This document shows positions 38,261 through 49,040 of a DNA stretch of 64,000 nucleotides, piece after piece. Both the position numbers and the translations under genes were made by a program. The notes under the pieces were generated by a model, which saw only the letters and a list, made by a program, of their open reading frames with translations, searched no databases and was not told the DNA's origin. The stretch's first letter is position 1, and every line of letters starts with the position of its first letter. Origin of the DNA: Gammaproteobacteria bacterium (GTDB lineage: Bacteria > Pseudomonadota > Gammaproteobacteria > Pseudomonadales > Pseudohongiellaceae); NCBI GenBank assembly GCA_030828385.1, contig JAURCS010000007.1:16272-80271 (forward strand), in the 5' to 3' direction.

Positions 38261-38620
38261 TTATCCGCCCGCCAGTTTTACCTGCTGACCCTCTTCTTTC
38301 AATACCTCAACAATCTTGTTCCGCACATCACCCTGTATTTCAATAACTCCATTTTTTACGGTGCCACCGGTGCCACATAGCTGCTTCAGTTTTTTTCCCA
38401 GGGTTTTCAGCTCATCCTCGCTACCCTGAAAACCACTGATCAGTGTTACTCCCTTACCTTTTCTGCCCTTGGTCTCTCTGGACACCCTGATAATGCCATC
38501 ACCCTGTAAATTGACCTTTGCCTGTTTGTTTTTTTTACACTGGCAGGCATTCTCCGCGCGTCCGCACCCGGAACAAAATCTGCCAGTTTCAGTGGAATAA
38601 ACGGGCCTTGAATTTTTCAC
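38261..38620 (-). CDS. yciH: SUI1/eIF1-like translation factor YciH
   Basis: A 119-residue protein with an N-terminal cysteine cluster (CSGCGRAENACQC, a potential zinc knuckle) followed by the SUI1 fold: GVTLISGFQG, LKTLGKKLKQLCGTGGTVK and GVIEIQGD are family landmarks. In bacteria YciH is thought to affect start-site fidelity, but its role is not settled. The start is GTG at 38620 with AGGA upstream. Confidence 0.92.
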   Translation of the reverse strand: MKNSRPVYSTETGRFCSGCGRAENACQCKKNKQAKVNLQGDGIIRVSRETKGRKGKGVTLISGFQGSEDELKTLGKKLKQLCGTGGTVKNGVIEIQGDVRNKIVEVLKEEGQQVKLAGG

Positions 38621-38642
38621 GCTTTCTTATCCTGCATTTTTT

Positions 38643-38660
38643 ACTTGTAACTTGAAACTT
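38643..38660. repeat. Heptad CTTG tract abutting the nif3 stop codon
   Basis: ACTTGTA, ACTTGAA and a partial ACTT run straight into the minus-strand stop codon at 38663-38661. On the transcript this is the first sequence of the 3' untranslated region. The same motif follows hisG and the TonB receptor gene. Confidence 0.65.
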
Positions 38661-39422
38661 TTAAACCGGATTATCAACATCAACAAATTCGTGATGAATG
38701 GAAAATTCGTCGGCCAGATATTGCCCGACCGCCTGCACACCGTATCGCTCTGTGGCATGGTGGCCGGCAGCAAAAAAATGCATGCCGGTTTCCCTGGCAA
38801 AATGAACGGTCTGCTCAGACACCTCTCCGGTTATATAGGCATCAACACCCGCCTCATAGGCCAGCTCGATATAACTCTGCGCAGAACCGGTACACCAGCC
38901 AATTTTCTCAATTATTTTTGCTTTACCCGGAATATGAAAGGGCTTCCTGTCAAGCGTACTACTAATTCTGGATGCCAGTGTTTCACCACTACATGGCTGC
39001 TCAAGATATCCCCAGACGCCAACACGACTCTTGTGGAAGGGATCGAGATCCGCCTCGGTTCGAAATCCAAGCTTTTCGCCCAGCTGAGCATTATTTCCAA
39101 GCTGCGGATGGGCATCCAGGGGCAAATGATAGGCAAAGAGCGAAAGATCATTATCCAGCAGGGTTTTTAGCCGGGTTTTCTTTATGCCACTGATGACCGG
39201 GTCTTCTCCTTTCCAAAAGTATCCATGGTGCACAAGAATGGCATCTGCCCCCTTATCAATAGCTGCCTGGAGAAAATCCTGGCTTGCAGTTACCCCGGAG
39301 ACCAGTGTATTTATATGAGGCCGGCCTTCTACCTGAAGTCCATTGGGGCAGTAATCCCTATAATCACCAGGTCTTAACAGTCTGTTCAGGCATGAATTCA
39401 GGTCGGCCAGGCTAACTGACAT
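38661..39422 (-). CDS. NIF3/YbgI-family metal-binding protein
   Basis: A 253-residue protein of the NIF3 (DUF34) family, whose toroidal hexamers bind two metals; the enzymatic role is debated, with a GTP cyclohydrolase link in some members. Metal-ligand segments DAILVHHGYFW (about residue 60) and AGHHATERYGV are visible, along with DAYITGEVSE. The ATG at 39422 is preferred because GGAG lies eight bases upstream; the ATG nine bases earlier directly abuts that GGAG. It is divergent from degS, as algW neighbours are in Pseudomonas. Confidence 0.9.
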   Translation of the reverse strand: MSVSLADLNSCLNRLLRPGDYRDYCPNGLQVEGRPHINTLVSGVTASQDFLQAAIDKGADAILVHHGYFWKGEDPVISGIKKTRLKTLLDNDLSLFAYHLPLDAHPQLGNNAQLGEKLGFRTEADLDPFHKSRVGVWGYLEQPCSGETLASRISSTLDRKPFHIPGKAKIIEKIGWCTGSAQSYIELAYEAGVDAYITGEVSEQTVHFARETGMHFFAAGHHATERYGVQAVGQYLADEFSIHHEFVDVDNPV

Positions 39423-39735
39423 GTTGTGCATCTCCGTTTAATTTCCCTGAGTTTGAATTAATATTGTGACTACAGGGTTGTGACACTTGCATGTGACACA
39501 GCTTGATATGGGTTATACTTCGAACTTTCCAATCATAACAAAGACATCGTTGACTCTCTATCTGCTATAAAGACAGAGCTTGTGAATGTTATTATCCGGA
39601 AAGACTGTGATCTGTATCGACGTGCTACCAACAATAGAACACAAAATTCTAAAACCATAAAAGCCCTCGAAGGGCTGAGAAAATAAACAACAAATTGACC
39701 GGCTGACAAGGCTGACGATTTACTCGTATAAAGCG
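39423..39735. other. Divergent region between nif3 and degS
   Basis: 313 bp with no credible gene. TGTGAC occurs three times (39465, 39479, 39492) at 13-14-bp spacing in the nif3-proximal part. TTATACT near 39513 is a candidate -10 element, but the -35 assignment is uncertain. The region should hold the promoters of both flanking genes. Confidence 0.45.
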
Positions 39736-40965
39736 ATGAACAGGATAATCAATTTTATAATCTGGCCAGCTATCTCCGGACTTGTGTTCGGCATGGTGCT
39801 GTTGCAGCTTCCACGTATGGCAGATTACATCCCCGGTCTGGATGCTTACTTACCCAAGGAAACAATCCAGCAAATTACCACCAATTCCTTTTCCTATGCT
39901 AACGCCATTGCCAAGGCAGCCCCTGCAGTGGTCAGTATCAACTCAACCGCGGAGGTTGGCAGAAAAATCGGCGAGGAGTTCATCAACCCGTTTCTCAAAC
40001 GGGAAACCTTTTTAAGCGATCAGAGCAGCAGCCTGGGCTCCGGTGTCATCATTTCACCCGATGGCTATATCATCACCAGTTTTCATATTTTTGAATTGCA
40101 GGATCCAGAACTTGTCCGCAATTCAGACTCTCCTCTGCCAGAAATCATTGTCACTCTCTATGATGGCCGCAGCGTTGAGGCGCACATCATTGCCGTTGAA
40201 GAACAAAGCGACCTGGCTTTACTGAAGATTGATGAATCTGATCTGGCCTATATTACCGAGGCAGAAGAATACACATTTGACGCCGGCGATATTGTTCTGG
40301 CTATTGGTAATCCCCGCAATATTGGCCAGTCCGTCACTCTTGGCATTATCAGCGCCTTGTTAAAAACCGATGAAAGCTATGTCATTCAGACCGACGCTGC
40401 CATCAATCCCGGAAATTCGGGTGGCGCTTTGGTGGATGTAAACGGAAAACTGGTGGGTATCAATTCAACCATCGTCAGCGAGTCCGGTGGCTCCGAGGGG
40501 ATCAGCTTTGCCGTGCCGGCACGAAAAGCCTTTGATTTGATGAACACTTATATTGATCGTGGCCCCGGGGCATACCTGGGTGTAAAAGCACAATTTGTTA
40601 CGCAGATTTTCAGCAGGATGATGCTGGACATGGATGCCCAGGGGCTTTGGGTAGAACGACTTTCAGCCAAGGGACCGGCAGACACGGCAGGTCTTAAAAT
40701 CAACGACATCATCCTTTCTCTGGGCGATATTGAAATTAGCGACGAACAAGCCGCTTTTAATGCCATTCAGACTGTTAATAATATGAACCCCGGGGAAACT
40801 GTCATTGCCAGGGTGCAACGGGAAAATGAAGTAATCACTTTACCCATCGTGCTGGGCGTTGGTGAGGCGGTGATGTGGTTGACTGAAAATGCGCCAGTTT
40901 GGCGCAACAGTCTTTACCAGGAACTGGACCCCGAACCATTCAATAACAGAAACCTGCTGCGCTAA
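39736..40965 (+). CDS. degS: DegS/AlgW-type periplasmic serine protease
   Basis: Inner-membrane-anchored HtrA protease that starts the sigma-E envelope stress cascade by cutting the anti-sigma factor RseA/MucA. The 409 residues have an N-terminal anchor (about 5-25), a trypsin-like domain with His117 (ITSFHIF), Asp159 (QSDLALLKI) and Ser228 (PGNSGG), and one PDZ domain (about 280-375) with the AYLGVKA start. The product is roughly 40-50 residues longer than E. coli DegS. The stop overlaps that of hisD by four bases, tail to tail. The algW-his-murA neighbourhood matches Pseudomonas. Confidence 0.94.
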   Translation: MNRIINFIIWPAISGLVFGMVLLQLPRMADYIPGLDAYLPKETIQQITTNSFSYANAIAKAAPAVVSINSTAEVGRKIGEEFINPFLKRETFLSDQSSSLGSGVIISPDGYIITSFHIFELQDPELVRNSDSPLPEIIVTLYDGRSVEAHIIAVEEQSDLALLKIDESDLAYITEAEEYTFDAGDIVLAIGNPRNIGQSVTLGIISALLKTDESYVIQTDAAINPGNSGGALVDVNGKLVGINSTIVSESGGSEGISFAVPARKAFDLMNTYIDRGPGAYLGVKAQFVTQIFSRMMLDMDAQGLWVERLSAKGPADTAGLKINDIILSLGDIEISDEQAAFNAIQTVNNMNPGETVIARVQRENEVITLPIVLGVGEAVMWLTENAPVWRNSLYQELDPEPFNNRNLLR

Positions 40966-42266
40966 TCTTCTTTCCTGATTTCTGCTGCCCGCGCATGGGC
41001 AAATAGCCCTTCTGCATTTGCCAGAATCGAGGCAGTCTCTGCCAGCTCTTTGGCCGCCGCTTCTGAACAACTGATAATCGAAGATCGCTTCTGAAAGTCA
41101 TAGACGCCCAGGGCCGATGAAAAGCGTGCTGTTCCTGATGTCGGCAAGACATGACTTGGACCGGCGCAATAATCGCCCAGAGATTCCGAGGTATAGCGAC
41201 CAAGAAAAATAGCGCCCGCATGACGGATATCATCCATCAGTGCCCGTGGATTGGCGACAGAAAGCTCAACGTGTTCCGGCGCAATCAGGTTGCATACCTG
41301 GGCCGCCTGCTTAAGGTCATCCACTTCAATCATAAGTCCGCGGGACTCAAGGGAAGACACAATAATTTCTGCACGCGGCATGGTCGGTAACAACTTTTCG
41401 ATACTCTTGTGAACTTCTGCAATAAAACCGGCATCGGTACTGACCAGGATCGATTGGGCATTTTCATCATGTTCCGCCTGAGAAAAAAGATCCATGGCTA
41501 TCCAGTCAGGATTGGTAAGACCATCGCAGATGACCAGTATTTCTGAAGGGCCGGCCACCATATCAATACCCACCTGGCCAAACACTTCCTTCTTTGCCGT
41601 AGCTACATAAATATTGCCGGGGCCCACGATTTTGTCGACGCCGGGAATAGTGTCAGTTCCATAGGCCAGCGCGCCTACTGCCTGTGCGCCACCCACGGTA
41701 AATACCCGATCCACCTCGGCCAACGCCAAGGCAGCCAGCACCAGCGGATTTTTTACACCACCAGGCGTAGGAAGCGTTGCAATGATCTCCTGAACACCGG
41801 CAACCCGGGCTGGAATCGCGTCCATCAATACAGTGGAAGGGTATGTGGCTTTCCCGCCGGGCACATACATCCCCACCCTGTCGATGGGAGAAACCTTTTG
41901 TCCGTAAACTGAACCATCGGAGTCTGTATATTCCCAGGAATCCTGCTTTTGCTTTTCATGATAACGACGAATACGTGCCGCCGCTTTCTCAAGTGCTGCA
42001 GACTGATCCCCGGGCAGATTGTTCAGGCTGTGCTGCAATTCATCTCTGGAGATCTCTAGCGCCTGAATCGACTCAGCCTGCAAACCATCGAGTTTATTGG
42101 TCCACTCAACAACCGCCGCATCTCCACGCTCCCTGACATCAGCAAGAATTTTGTGCACTGACGCCTGCACTGCCTGGTCAGAAATACTGTTCCAGGCCAG
42201 CGCCTTATCCAGTTCGGCGCGGAATGTTGCATCCCGAAAATTCAGCCTTTGTATGGAAACGCTCAT
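40962..42266 (-). CDS. hisD: Histidinol dehydrogenase
   Basis: Last two steps of histidine synthesis, oxidising histidinol to histidine with NAD and zinc. The 434 residues show the family pattern [45 protein letters not shown], the zinc-ligand [10 protein letters not shown], and the terminal [14 protein letters not shown] and HARAAEIR. It is 35 bp downstream of hisG, the two separated by a heptad CTTG tract. In Pseudomonas hisC follows hisD; here degS follows directly. Confidence 0.97.
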   Translation of the reverse strand: MSVSIQRLNFRDATFRAELDKALAWNSISDQAVQASVHKILADVRERGDAAVVEWTNKLDGLQAESIQALEISRDELQHSLNNLPGDQSAALEKAAARIRRYHEKQKQDSWEYTDSDGSVYGQKVSPIDRVGMYVPGGKATYPSTVLMDAIPARVAGVQEIIATLPTPGGVKNPLVLAALALAEVDRVFTVGGAQAVGALAYGTDTIPGVDKIVGPGNIYVATAKKEVFGQVGIDMVAGPSEILVICDGLTNPDWIAMDLFSQAEHDENAQSILVSTDAGFIAEVHKSIEKLLPTMPRAEIIVSSLESRGLMIEVDDLKQAAQVCNLIAPEHVELSVANPRALMDDIRHAGAIFLGRYTSESLGDYCAGPSHVLPTSGTARFSSALGVYDFQKRSSIISCSEAAAKELAETASILANAEGLFAHARAAEIRKED

Positions 42267-42281
42267 GGTTCTACTCTTTCA

Positions 42282-42301
42282 ACTTGTAACTTGTGACTTG
42301 A
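42282..42301. repeat. Heptad CTTG tract abutting the hisG stop codon
   Basis: ACTTGTA and ACTTGTG followed by ACTTGA lie against the minus-strand hisG stop (42304-42302) and fill most of the 35-bp gap before the hisD start. On the transcript the tract sits between the stop of hisG and the translation start of hisD. Confidence 0.7.
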
Positions 42302-42943
42302 TTAATGCTTATCAGCAACAGCTTCTGCCAGCCGCTCGAGGAGAGACTGCACACGATCATGCTTTATTTTCATGGACGCTTTATTAACAATCACCCGGGT
42401 ACTGACATCCGCAATATGTTCACGAGGTTCCAGTCCATTGGCAACCAGAGTTTTGCCAGTGTCCACAATATCGACGATGCAGTCTGCGAGTCCCATTATC
42501 GGGGCCAGCTCAAGCGCCCCGTTCAGCTTGATAATATCAACCTGACGCCCCTGTTCGGAAAAATAATTCTTGGCTATATTGACGAACTTGCTGGCTACTC
42601 GCAGTCGCTTGGGCGTGGTCACCTGATTGATCGGGGCAGCTGTCATCAGGCGACAGGTTGCCAGTTTTAAATCAAGCGGTTCATAATATCCTTCCGAACC
42701 ATTTTCCATGAGGATATCCTTGCCCGTTATACCTATATCAGCACTACCCAACTCAACATAGGTAGGTACATCCGAGCCACGGATTACCATGAGCTGGACA
42801 TCTTCCAGATTGCTGTCGAAAATAAGTTTGCGACTACTATTCATATCTTCGGCAGGTATAATCCCTGCGCTTTCCAGTAGCGGCAATACTTCTTCGAGAA
42901 TACGCCCCTTGGTCAGGGCTATTACCAGTTTACTATCACTCAT
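42302..42943 (-). CDS. hisG: ATP phosphoribosyltransferase, short form
   Basis: First enzyme of histidine synthesis, coupling ATP to phosphoribosyl pyrophosphate. Starting at ATG 42943 gives 213 residues beginning [31 protein letters not shown] and the phosphate-binding [16 protein letters not shown] motif are present. The length fits the short HisG type, which lacks the regulatory C-terminal domain and normally needs HisZ; hisZ is not in this window. A second ATG three bases upstream is equally possible. It follows murA by 37 bp. Confidence 0.96.
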   Translation of the reverse strand: MSDSKLVIALTKGRILEEVLPLLESAGIIPAEDMNSSRKLIFDSNLEDVQLMVIRGSDVPTYVELGSADIGITGKDILMENGSEGYYEPLDLKLATCRLMTAAPINQVTTPKRLRVASKFVNIAKNYFSEQGRQVDIIKLNGALELAPIMGLADCIVDIVDTGKTLVANGLEPREHIADVSTRVIVNKASMKIKHDRVQSLLERLAEAVADKH

Positions 42944-42980
42944 CATATGCTCTTGAGAAATTGCTCTTGAAAACTTTATA

Positions 42981-44267
<1,287 letters not shown>

Positions 44268-44274
44268 TTATGCG

Positions 44275-44307
44275 CTGGCACATCATCTGGCACCTGACAT
44301 TTGGCAC
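44275..44307. repeat. Short heptad tract, YTGGCAC type
   Basis: CTGGCAC at 44275, then after five bases CTGGCAC, CTGACAT and TTGGCAC in uninterrupted 7-bp phase (44287-44307). It lies in the leader between ibaG and murA on the minus strand. The base composition differs from the CTTG tracts, but the period is the same. Confidence 0.5.
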
Positions 44308-44412
44308 TTTAGTGCTTTTTTTAGCCTTTTTAGCAGAGCGCCATTCTAACAAGATTCACAATAGGTCGCTGTATTAATTTGCTCATAGCCCGGTGCTAAG
44401 AAGCGCGCATAA

Positions 44413-44445
44413 AAAAAGGCCCCTTCTTTCAACAGGAGCCTTTTT
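44413..44445 (-). terminator. Rho-independent terminator after ibaG
   Basis: AAAAAGGC-C-CCT pairs with AGG-A-GCCTTTTT (one C/A mismatch) around a 9-nt loop. On the minus strand it lies 15 bp after the ibaG stop and runs into T residues. It separates mlaC-ibaG from murA. Confidence 0.82.
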
Positions 44446-44460
44446 CAGATGCCGGAAAAA

Positions 44461-44706
44461 TCAATTTCCGGCAGCTTGCTCTCCCGTGGTCAGTAGTTGC
44501 ATGTTAATCGCATGAATGGCACCGCTGGTTATATGTGGGTTCAATACCCGGTATACCGCCTGCTGTCTTTTCACGGCATTCAGCCCTTCAAATACATCCG
44601 AGATTATCTGCACCTGATAACTGCCATTATCGCCAGATGCCGCTATGCTGGCATCGCTAAACTGTTGTGCTAGCAGGCTTTCTATCTCACTACTGGTAAT
44701 GCTCAT
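44461..44706 (-). CDS. ibaG: BolA-family protein IbaG
   Basis: An 81-residue BolA-like protein, found beside murA in many gammaproteobacteria. BolA-type proteins pair with monothiol glutaredoxins and handle iron-sulfur clusters. The fold pattern is seen in FEGLNAVKRQQAVYRVLNPHI and the terminal GAIHAINMQLLT with the conserved histidine. It starts 51 bp after mlaC and ends at a terminator, so mlaC-ibaG form one short unit. Confidence 0.9.
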   Translation of the reverse strand: MSITSSEIESLLAQQFSDASIAASGDNGSYQVQIISDVFEGLNAVKRQQAVYRVLNPHITSGAIHAINMQLLTTGEQAAGN

Positions 44707-44757
44707 CTATTTATTCCTGGTTAAAGTATTTCAATGCCACCTAATGTCTTTATATGT

Positions 44758-45435
44758 CTATTCTTCAATCTGCCACAAATCAATAACGCTATCGATATCG
44801 AAACTATTACGATTCATCAGGTTGTCAAAGCGGGAATAATACTGGCGTCTCAGGTTTACCCCTTCCACGTACAGATTTCTGAGTTTCCAGATATCATCTT
44901 CATTCATGAACATGGTGTACTGAATTTCTATTCTGTCACCATCATCACCCAGAATCGACATTCGCACATTGCTTGAGCGTTCAGGATTTCTGGACTCCTG
45001 AGTGTTTTTTATAAACTCGTATTCAACACCGCCAAATTCAGCCAGCGCACTTCCATAAAACTCTACCAGTGAACTGCGAAAAACAACGGCAAAGCGATCC
45101 AGCTGTTCGGCACTGGCGCCATTGGGACCCTGGCCATATTTTGCCATCACACCCCGGGCGACTTCGCGAAAATCAACGAATTCGGCAAGTGCATTTTCAA
45201 CGCCGCTGAAGTAAGCTTCACGATCCGTTTCGTAGAGGGGCTTGATTTCCTCCATTGTCATAAGTAATGCACTGATATATTGGTCAACAGCTTCTTCGGC
45301 CGTAATATTCTGGGCAGCAGTAGACGTTGTGCAAACAAACATCAGCGACAATGAGATCAGCAACAACCTTGTCAGAGCTGCGAGTCTTATAAAAAGAGTG
45401 CCTACTGGTAATATCAGCCGGCGTAAGTAATTCAT
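44758..45435 (-). CDS. mlaC: MlaC/Ttg2D phospholipid-binding periplasmic protein
   Basis: Periplasmic carrier of the Mla system, which moves phospholipids between the outer-membrane MlaA complex and the inner-membrane MlaFEDB transporter. The 225 residues start with a long signal peptide (cleaved near TAAQ). The family features FVDFREVARGVMAKYG, FVVFRSSLVEFYGSAL-like helices and WKLRNLYVEGVNLRRQYYSRF are present. In relatives mlaF, mlaE, mlaD and mlaB are adjacent; here none is, although ibaG and murA on one side and yrbG on the other keep their usual places. Confidence 0.92.
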   Translation of the reverse strand: MNYLRRLILPVGTLFIRLAALTRLLLISLSLMFVCTTSTAAQNITAEEAVDQYISALLMTMEEIKPLYETDREAYFSGVENALAEFVDFREVARGVMAKYGQGPNGASAEQLDRFAVVFRSSLVEFYGSALAEFGGVEYEFIKNTQESRNPERSSNVRMSILGDDGDRIEIQYTMFMNEDDIWKLRNLYVEGVNLRRQYYSRFDNLMNRNSFDIDSVIDLWQIEE

Positions 45436-45805
45436 GATGTCATTCCTCTATTTTTTAACCTTAATTAAAAAATACTGATTGCTGATTGTTATCACTTTTT
45501 TGAGATAACAATAAAACCAAATTACAGTAAAACCTGGATAAGCATACTACGCTATTATTCAGGACAGGCGGATCTAAAATACGGATCCTGAAAAAATCAA
45601 AGCACAAATCAGGCAGGTGCAGTATCAAGAACGGAATTTGGTAAATTTGTTTCAGCCAGTTTACCGCAAAGACTGTATTTTACCGTAAACGCCTGCTGAA
45701 AAAAATCATCTTAACCAGAGGCATGCAAACGCATTTAGCCACTTGATTAATCTACCAAGTCTTGCCATATTGCAGGTGGATTTATTGTCGGGTAATTGCC
45801 GGTAG
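45436..45805. promoter_or_regulatory. Divergent region between mlaC and yrbG, with an inverted repeat
   Basis: 370 bp with no credible gene, occupying the place where mlaFED would stand in relatives. It contains a perfect 9-bp inverted repeat ATTGTTATC-N10-GATAACAAT (45485-45512), about 50 bp upstream of mlaC, a plausible regulator site. No protein-coding remnants of mlaD, mlaE or mlaF were recognised. Confidence 0.5.
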
Positions 45806-45829
45806 ATGTCAGTTATCCAGGAATTGAAC

Positions 45830-46816
45830 ATGGGAATTTTTGTTTCCGCAATCTATGTACTGTTTGGATTTGCGGGGTTGATCTGGAGCGCAGACAGATT
45901 CGTGCTGGGCGCTTCAACCACGGCTCGTAATCTTGGTGTTTCTCCCCTTGTCATCGGCTTGACTATCGTTGCCTTTGGCACCTCGGCACCTGAAATATTT
46001 ACCTCCGCTACAGCATCCTTGCAGGGCGCACCCAGTATTGCTGTAGGGAATGCTCTCGGATCCAATATTGCCAATCTGGGTATTGTGCTGGCACTGACAG
46101 TACTAATTCACCCTATTGAAATACCATTGTCCCTGCTCAAAAAAGAACTGCCAGCCCTGCTCTTCGTTTCAGGCCTTTGTTTCATCATCTTTTTTGACCT
46201 CACTCTGAATATGTTTGATGGCCTGTTGCTGCTGGTTGTGCTTCTGGTTTTTATCTGGCGTCTAATGCAAAACATGACCTTTCTGGAAAAAGAGCATGTC
46301 AACCAGGAAGGCGACATTATCAATGCCGAGGAAGTGACCGAATATATTGCTGACATGTCCACGCAAAAAGCGCTGGTATTACTGGTTTTTGGCCTCGTTT
46401 TGCTCATTATCAGTTCCAACATACTGGTAGAGGGCGCGCGCAGTATTGCAACCACTCTGGGCGTCAGCGAACTGGTGATCGGTCTTACAGTGATGGCAAT
46501 AGGCACCAGTCTGCCGGAACTGGCCACCTCTATCACCAGCGCATTCAAAGGGCATTACGACCTGGTGCTGGGAAATATCATTGGCTCCAATATTATGAAT
46601 ATCCTGCTGGTACTCCCGGTACCGGCTTTTCTTTCCCCGTTTGTGATGGAATCAGAAGTATTAACCCGGGATTACCCCACCATGATAGTTATCACCCTTG
46701 GCTGTACTTACTTTTTGTACATGCGGGCCCGTCAGGGCAAAAAAATCGGCCGTATGGCTGGTACAGTTTTATTGGCTATGTATATCGCTTACACTGCAAG
46801 CCTGATTATCGGCTAG
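45830..46816 (+). CDS. yrbG: Calcium/sodium antiporter family membrane protein
   Basis: Member of the CaCA cation exchanger superfamily. About 328 residues fold as ten transmembrane helices in two inverted repeats. The alpha-repeat motifs are visible as VIGLTIVAFGTSAPEIFTSA with GNALGSNIANLG, and VIGLTVMAIGTSLPELATSI with GNIIGSNIMNILLV. The ATG at 45830 is preferred for its AGGA at good distance; an ATG at 45806 would add eight residues. It heads the yrbG-kdsD-kdsC-lptCAB group. The transported ion pair in vivo is not established. Confidence 0.93.
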   Translation: MGIFVSAIYVLFGFAGLIWSADRFVLGASTTARNLGVSPLVIGLTIVAFGTSAPEIFTSATASLQGAPSIAVGNALGSNIANLGIVLALTVLIHPIEIPLSLLKKELPALLFVSGLCFIIFFDLTLNMFDGLLLLVVLLVFIWRLMQNMTFLEKEHVNQEGDIINAEEVTEYIADMSTQKALVLLVFGLVLLIISSNILVEGARSIATTLGVSELVIGLTVMAIGTSLPELATSITSAFKGHYDLVLGNIIGSNIMNILLVLPVPAFLSPFVMESEVLTRDYPTMIVITLGCTYFLYMRARQGKKIGRMAGTVLLAMYIAYTASLIIG

Positions 46817-46837
46817 TTAGGGCAACCAGATTCTGAT

Positions 46838-47809
46838 ATGGATAAATCTGCGCTGAAGAATAGCGCCATTCGGACCATTGAACTTGAAAAGTCTGCAGTA
46901 GCAAGACTGACTGAACGCATTGACGAGGATTTCTTCACAGCCTGTGAACTGATCCTGGAATGCCAGGGTCGGGTTATCGTGATGGGCATGGGCAAATCCG
47001 GACACATAGCCAACAAGATTGCCGCGACCCTTGCCAGTACCGGAACCCCGGCACACTTTGTTCATCCCGCTGAAGCCAGTCATGGTGATATAGGTATGGT
47101 GACCGCAAAAGATATCGTCATTGCCATTTCCAATTCAGGCACTACCGCAGAAATAGAAACTATTCTGCCCCTTCTGAAAAGAAAGGCCGTTCCGCTTATC
47201 ACCCTGACCGGCAATCCGAACTCCCTGCTGGCCCGGGAAGCCAATGCCAATCTTGATGCCAGCGTCGAACAGGAGGCCTGCCCTCTCGGACTTGCCCCGA
47301 CCACCAGTACCACGGCAGCATTGGTTATGGGCGATGCTCTGGCCATGGCACTGCTTGAGGCACGCGGATTTACCGCGGAAGACTTTGCTTTTTCACACCC
47401 CGGTGGCAACCTCGGCCGACGCCTGTTACTGAAAGTAGCCGATATCATGCACCAGGGCGATGACATTCCACGGGTCAGTGAATCGACTACGGTAAAAGAT
47501 TCGTTGCTGGAAATGTCCGCCAAAAAACTCGGCATGACAACCATTACCAACGACAAGGGTGAGGTATGTGGCGTCTTTACTGATGGCGATCTTCGCAGAT
47601 TTCTCGATAGTGGCAGTGATATTAATGAAACCAGGATTGAGGAAGTAATGACGAGCAGCTATAAATCAATCCACAGCAACTCTCTGGCCTCTGAAGCCGC
47701 AAAAATAATGCAGGATAACGAAATCTATTCACTCATGGTCATGGATGCCCAAAACCAGTTCCATGGCATTGTAACCATGCACGACTTGCTTAAAGCCAAT
47801 GTCGTCTAG
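46838..47809 (+). CDS. kdsD: Arabinose-5-phosphate isomerase
   Basis: Makes D-arabinose 5-phosphate from ribulose 5-phosphate for Kdo, the inner sugar of LPS. The 323 residues have an N-terminal SIS sugar-isomerase domain (VMGMGKSGHIANKIAAT and HPAEASHGDIGM, about 45-95) and two C-terminal CBS domains (about 205-320). It lies 21 bp after yrbG and 37 bp before kdsC, the classic order. Confidence 0.97.
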   Translation: MDKSALKNSAIRTIELEKSAVARLTERIDEDFFTACELILECQGRVIVMGMGKSGHIANKIAATLASTGTPAHFVHPAEASHGDIGMVTAKDIVIAISNSGTTAEIETILPLLKRKAVPLITLTGNPNSLLAREANANLDASVEQEACPLGLAPTTSTTAALVMGDALAMALLEARGFTAEDFAFSHPGGNLGRRLLLKVADIMHQGDDIPRVSESTTVKDSLLEMSAKKLGMTTITNDKGEVCGVFTDGDLRRFLDSGSDINETRIEEVMTSSYKSIHSNSLASEAAKIMQDNEIYSLMVMDAQNQFHGIVTMHDLLKANVV

Positions 47810-47846
47810 TGAGCAATAGCAAAATATAACCTCGAGCCATCTGACT

Positions 47847-48377
47847 ATGGAAAACAAGCCACAAATCGATTTACTTGCCGCGAATATCAAATTACTGGTG
47901 CTTGATGTTGACGGCATACTCAGCGATGGCAAATTGTACTTTGCCAATAGTGGTGAAGAGATAAAGGCCTTCTACACCATGGACGGACTGGGTTTGAAAA
48001 TGCTGATGCAAGCCGGCATTGAGGTAGCTCTGATAACGGGCAGAAAGTCTGAAATTGTAGAAATACGAGCCAGTAACCTGGGCATCAGGCATGTGTTTCA
48101 GGGCAGCGATGAGAAACTTGATATTCTTGATGCACTTCTGGAAAAACTGGATCTTGATTATGCCAGAGTAGCCTATGCCGGCGATGATTTGCCTGACCTT
48201 GCCTGCATAAAAAAGGTACAACTGGGGATTACTGTTCCGAACGGACATTTCCTTTTAAAGGAGTCAGCCGATGCCGTCACTACATGCGAGGGCGGACATG
48301 GTGCGGTTCGGGAAATCTGTGACTGGATATTACAGGCACAGGGTAAGTTTGATGATGCTGTCAAACCCTATCTGTAA
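47847..48377 (+). CDS. kdsC: 3-deoxy-D-manno-octulosonate 8-phosphate phosphatase
   Basis: HAD phosphatase releasing Kdo from Kdo-8-phosphate. The 176 residues are a minimal HAD fold without cap: nucleophile motif VLDVDGILSDGKLYF near residue 18, ITGRKSEIV, and AYAGDDLPD. The tetrameric KdsC family has this length. Part of the Kdo/LPS-transport operon. Confidence 0.97.
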   Translation: MENKPQIDLLAANIKLLVLDVDGILSDGKLYFANSGEEIKAFYTMDGLGLKMLMQAGIEVALITGRKSEIVEIRASNLGIRHVFQGSDEKLDILDALLEKLDLDYARVAYAGDDLPDLACIKKVQLGITVPNGHFLLKESADAVTTCEGGHGAVREICDWILQAQGKFDDAVKPYL

Positions 48378-48407
48378 TTTTTCGATTATTGAGCCTGTTG
48401 CTCAGGT

Positions 48408-49040
48408 ATGAATTTCACCTTGCCTAAAAAAACATCGACATATAGCCAGCAAGCGGCGCCGGGCAGTAACTTAAGGAAACATTTCCTGGCGATATTAGTG
48501 TTGTCCGCTGCTATGTTCTACCTGCTTGATAGCGCCACCGATGATGAGGTTCTCGCTATCAGCCGACTGCTGGAACTGCAGGCACAGGATTACGATTACT
48601 TTATGTCGAATGTCGACAGTGTGCACTACCTCGAAAGTGGCTTTGCCGATTATCGCTTCCAGGCTACCCGCCTCACCCACTTTCCCAATCCGGAACTAAG
48701 CATACTTGAAACACCCAGGTTCTTACTGTTCAGCGAAGATAATTCAGCATGGGAAATCAAGGCGGTAAACGGTAGCATTGAGTTCGATTCCAGCAGAAAC
48801 CAGGACCGCCTGGAACTCAGTGAAAATGTTATTATCAACGGGCTTACAGCAGATGGGAGGGCAATCAACATCTATACTGACAGCCTTACCATTTATCCAG
48901 TGGATAAACAGTTGAGCACAGAAAGCCCCGTGTTATTTGAAAGCGTTGGCTTTCGCTCTACCAGCCTTGGAATTACTGCAGATCTTGATGCCAGTATTTT
49001 CAGACAAATGGCCGATGGAAAATTTCAATATGATAACTAG
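48408..49040 (+). CDS. lptC: LPS export protein LptC
   Basis: Bitopic inner-membrane protein linking the LptB2FG transporter to the periplasmic LptA bridge. The 210 residues have one N-terminal transmembrane helix (about 27-43) and a beta-jellyroll domain with segments such as DYRFQATRLTHFPN and IEFDSSRNQDRLELSENV. The sequence is divergent, so the call leans on gene order between kdsC and lptA. The stop codon overlaps the start of lptA. Confidence 0.92.
   Translation: MNFTLPKKTSTYSQQAAPGSNLRKHFLAILVLSAAMFYLLDSATDDEVLAISRLLELQAQDYDYFMSNVDSVHYLESGFADYRFQATRLTHFPNPELSILETPRFLLFSEDNSAWEIKAVNGSIEFDSSRNQDRLELSENVIINGLTADGRAINIYTDSLTIYPVDKQLSTESPVLFESVGFRSTSLGITADLDASIFRQMADGKFQYDN

Noticed and set aside
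44301-44318. Possible sigma-54 promoter (TGGCAC...TGC) upstream of murA
   Set aside because: The GG to GC spacing is nine bases instead of ten, and the orientation is opposite to murA.
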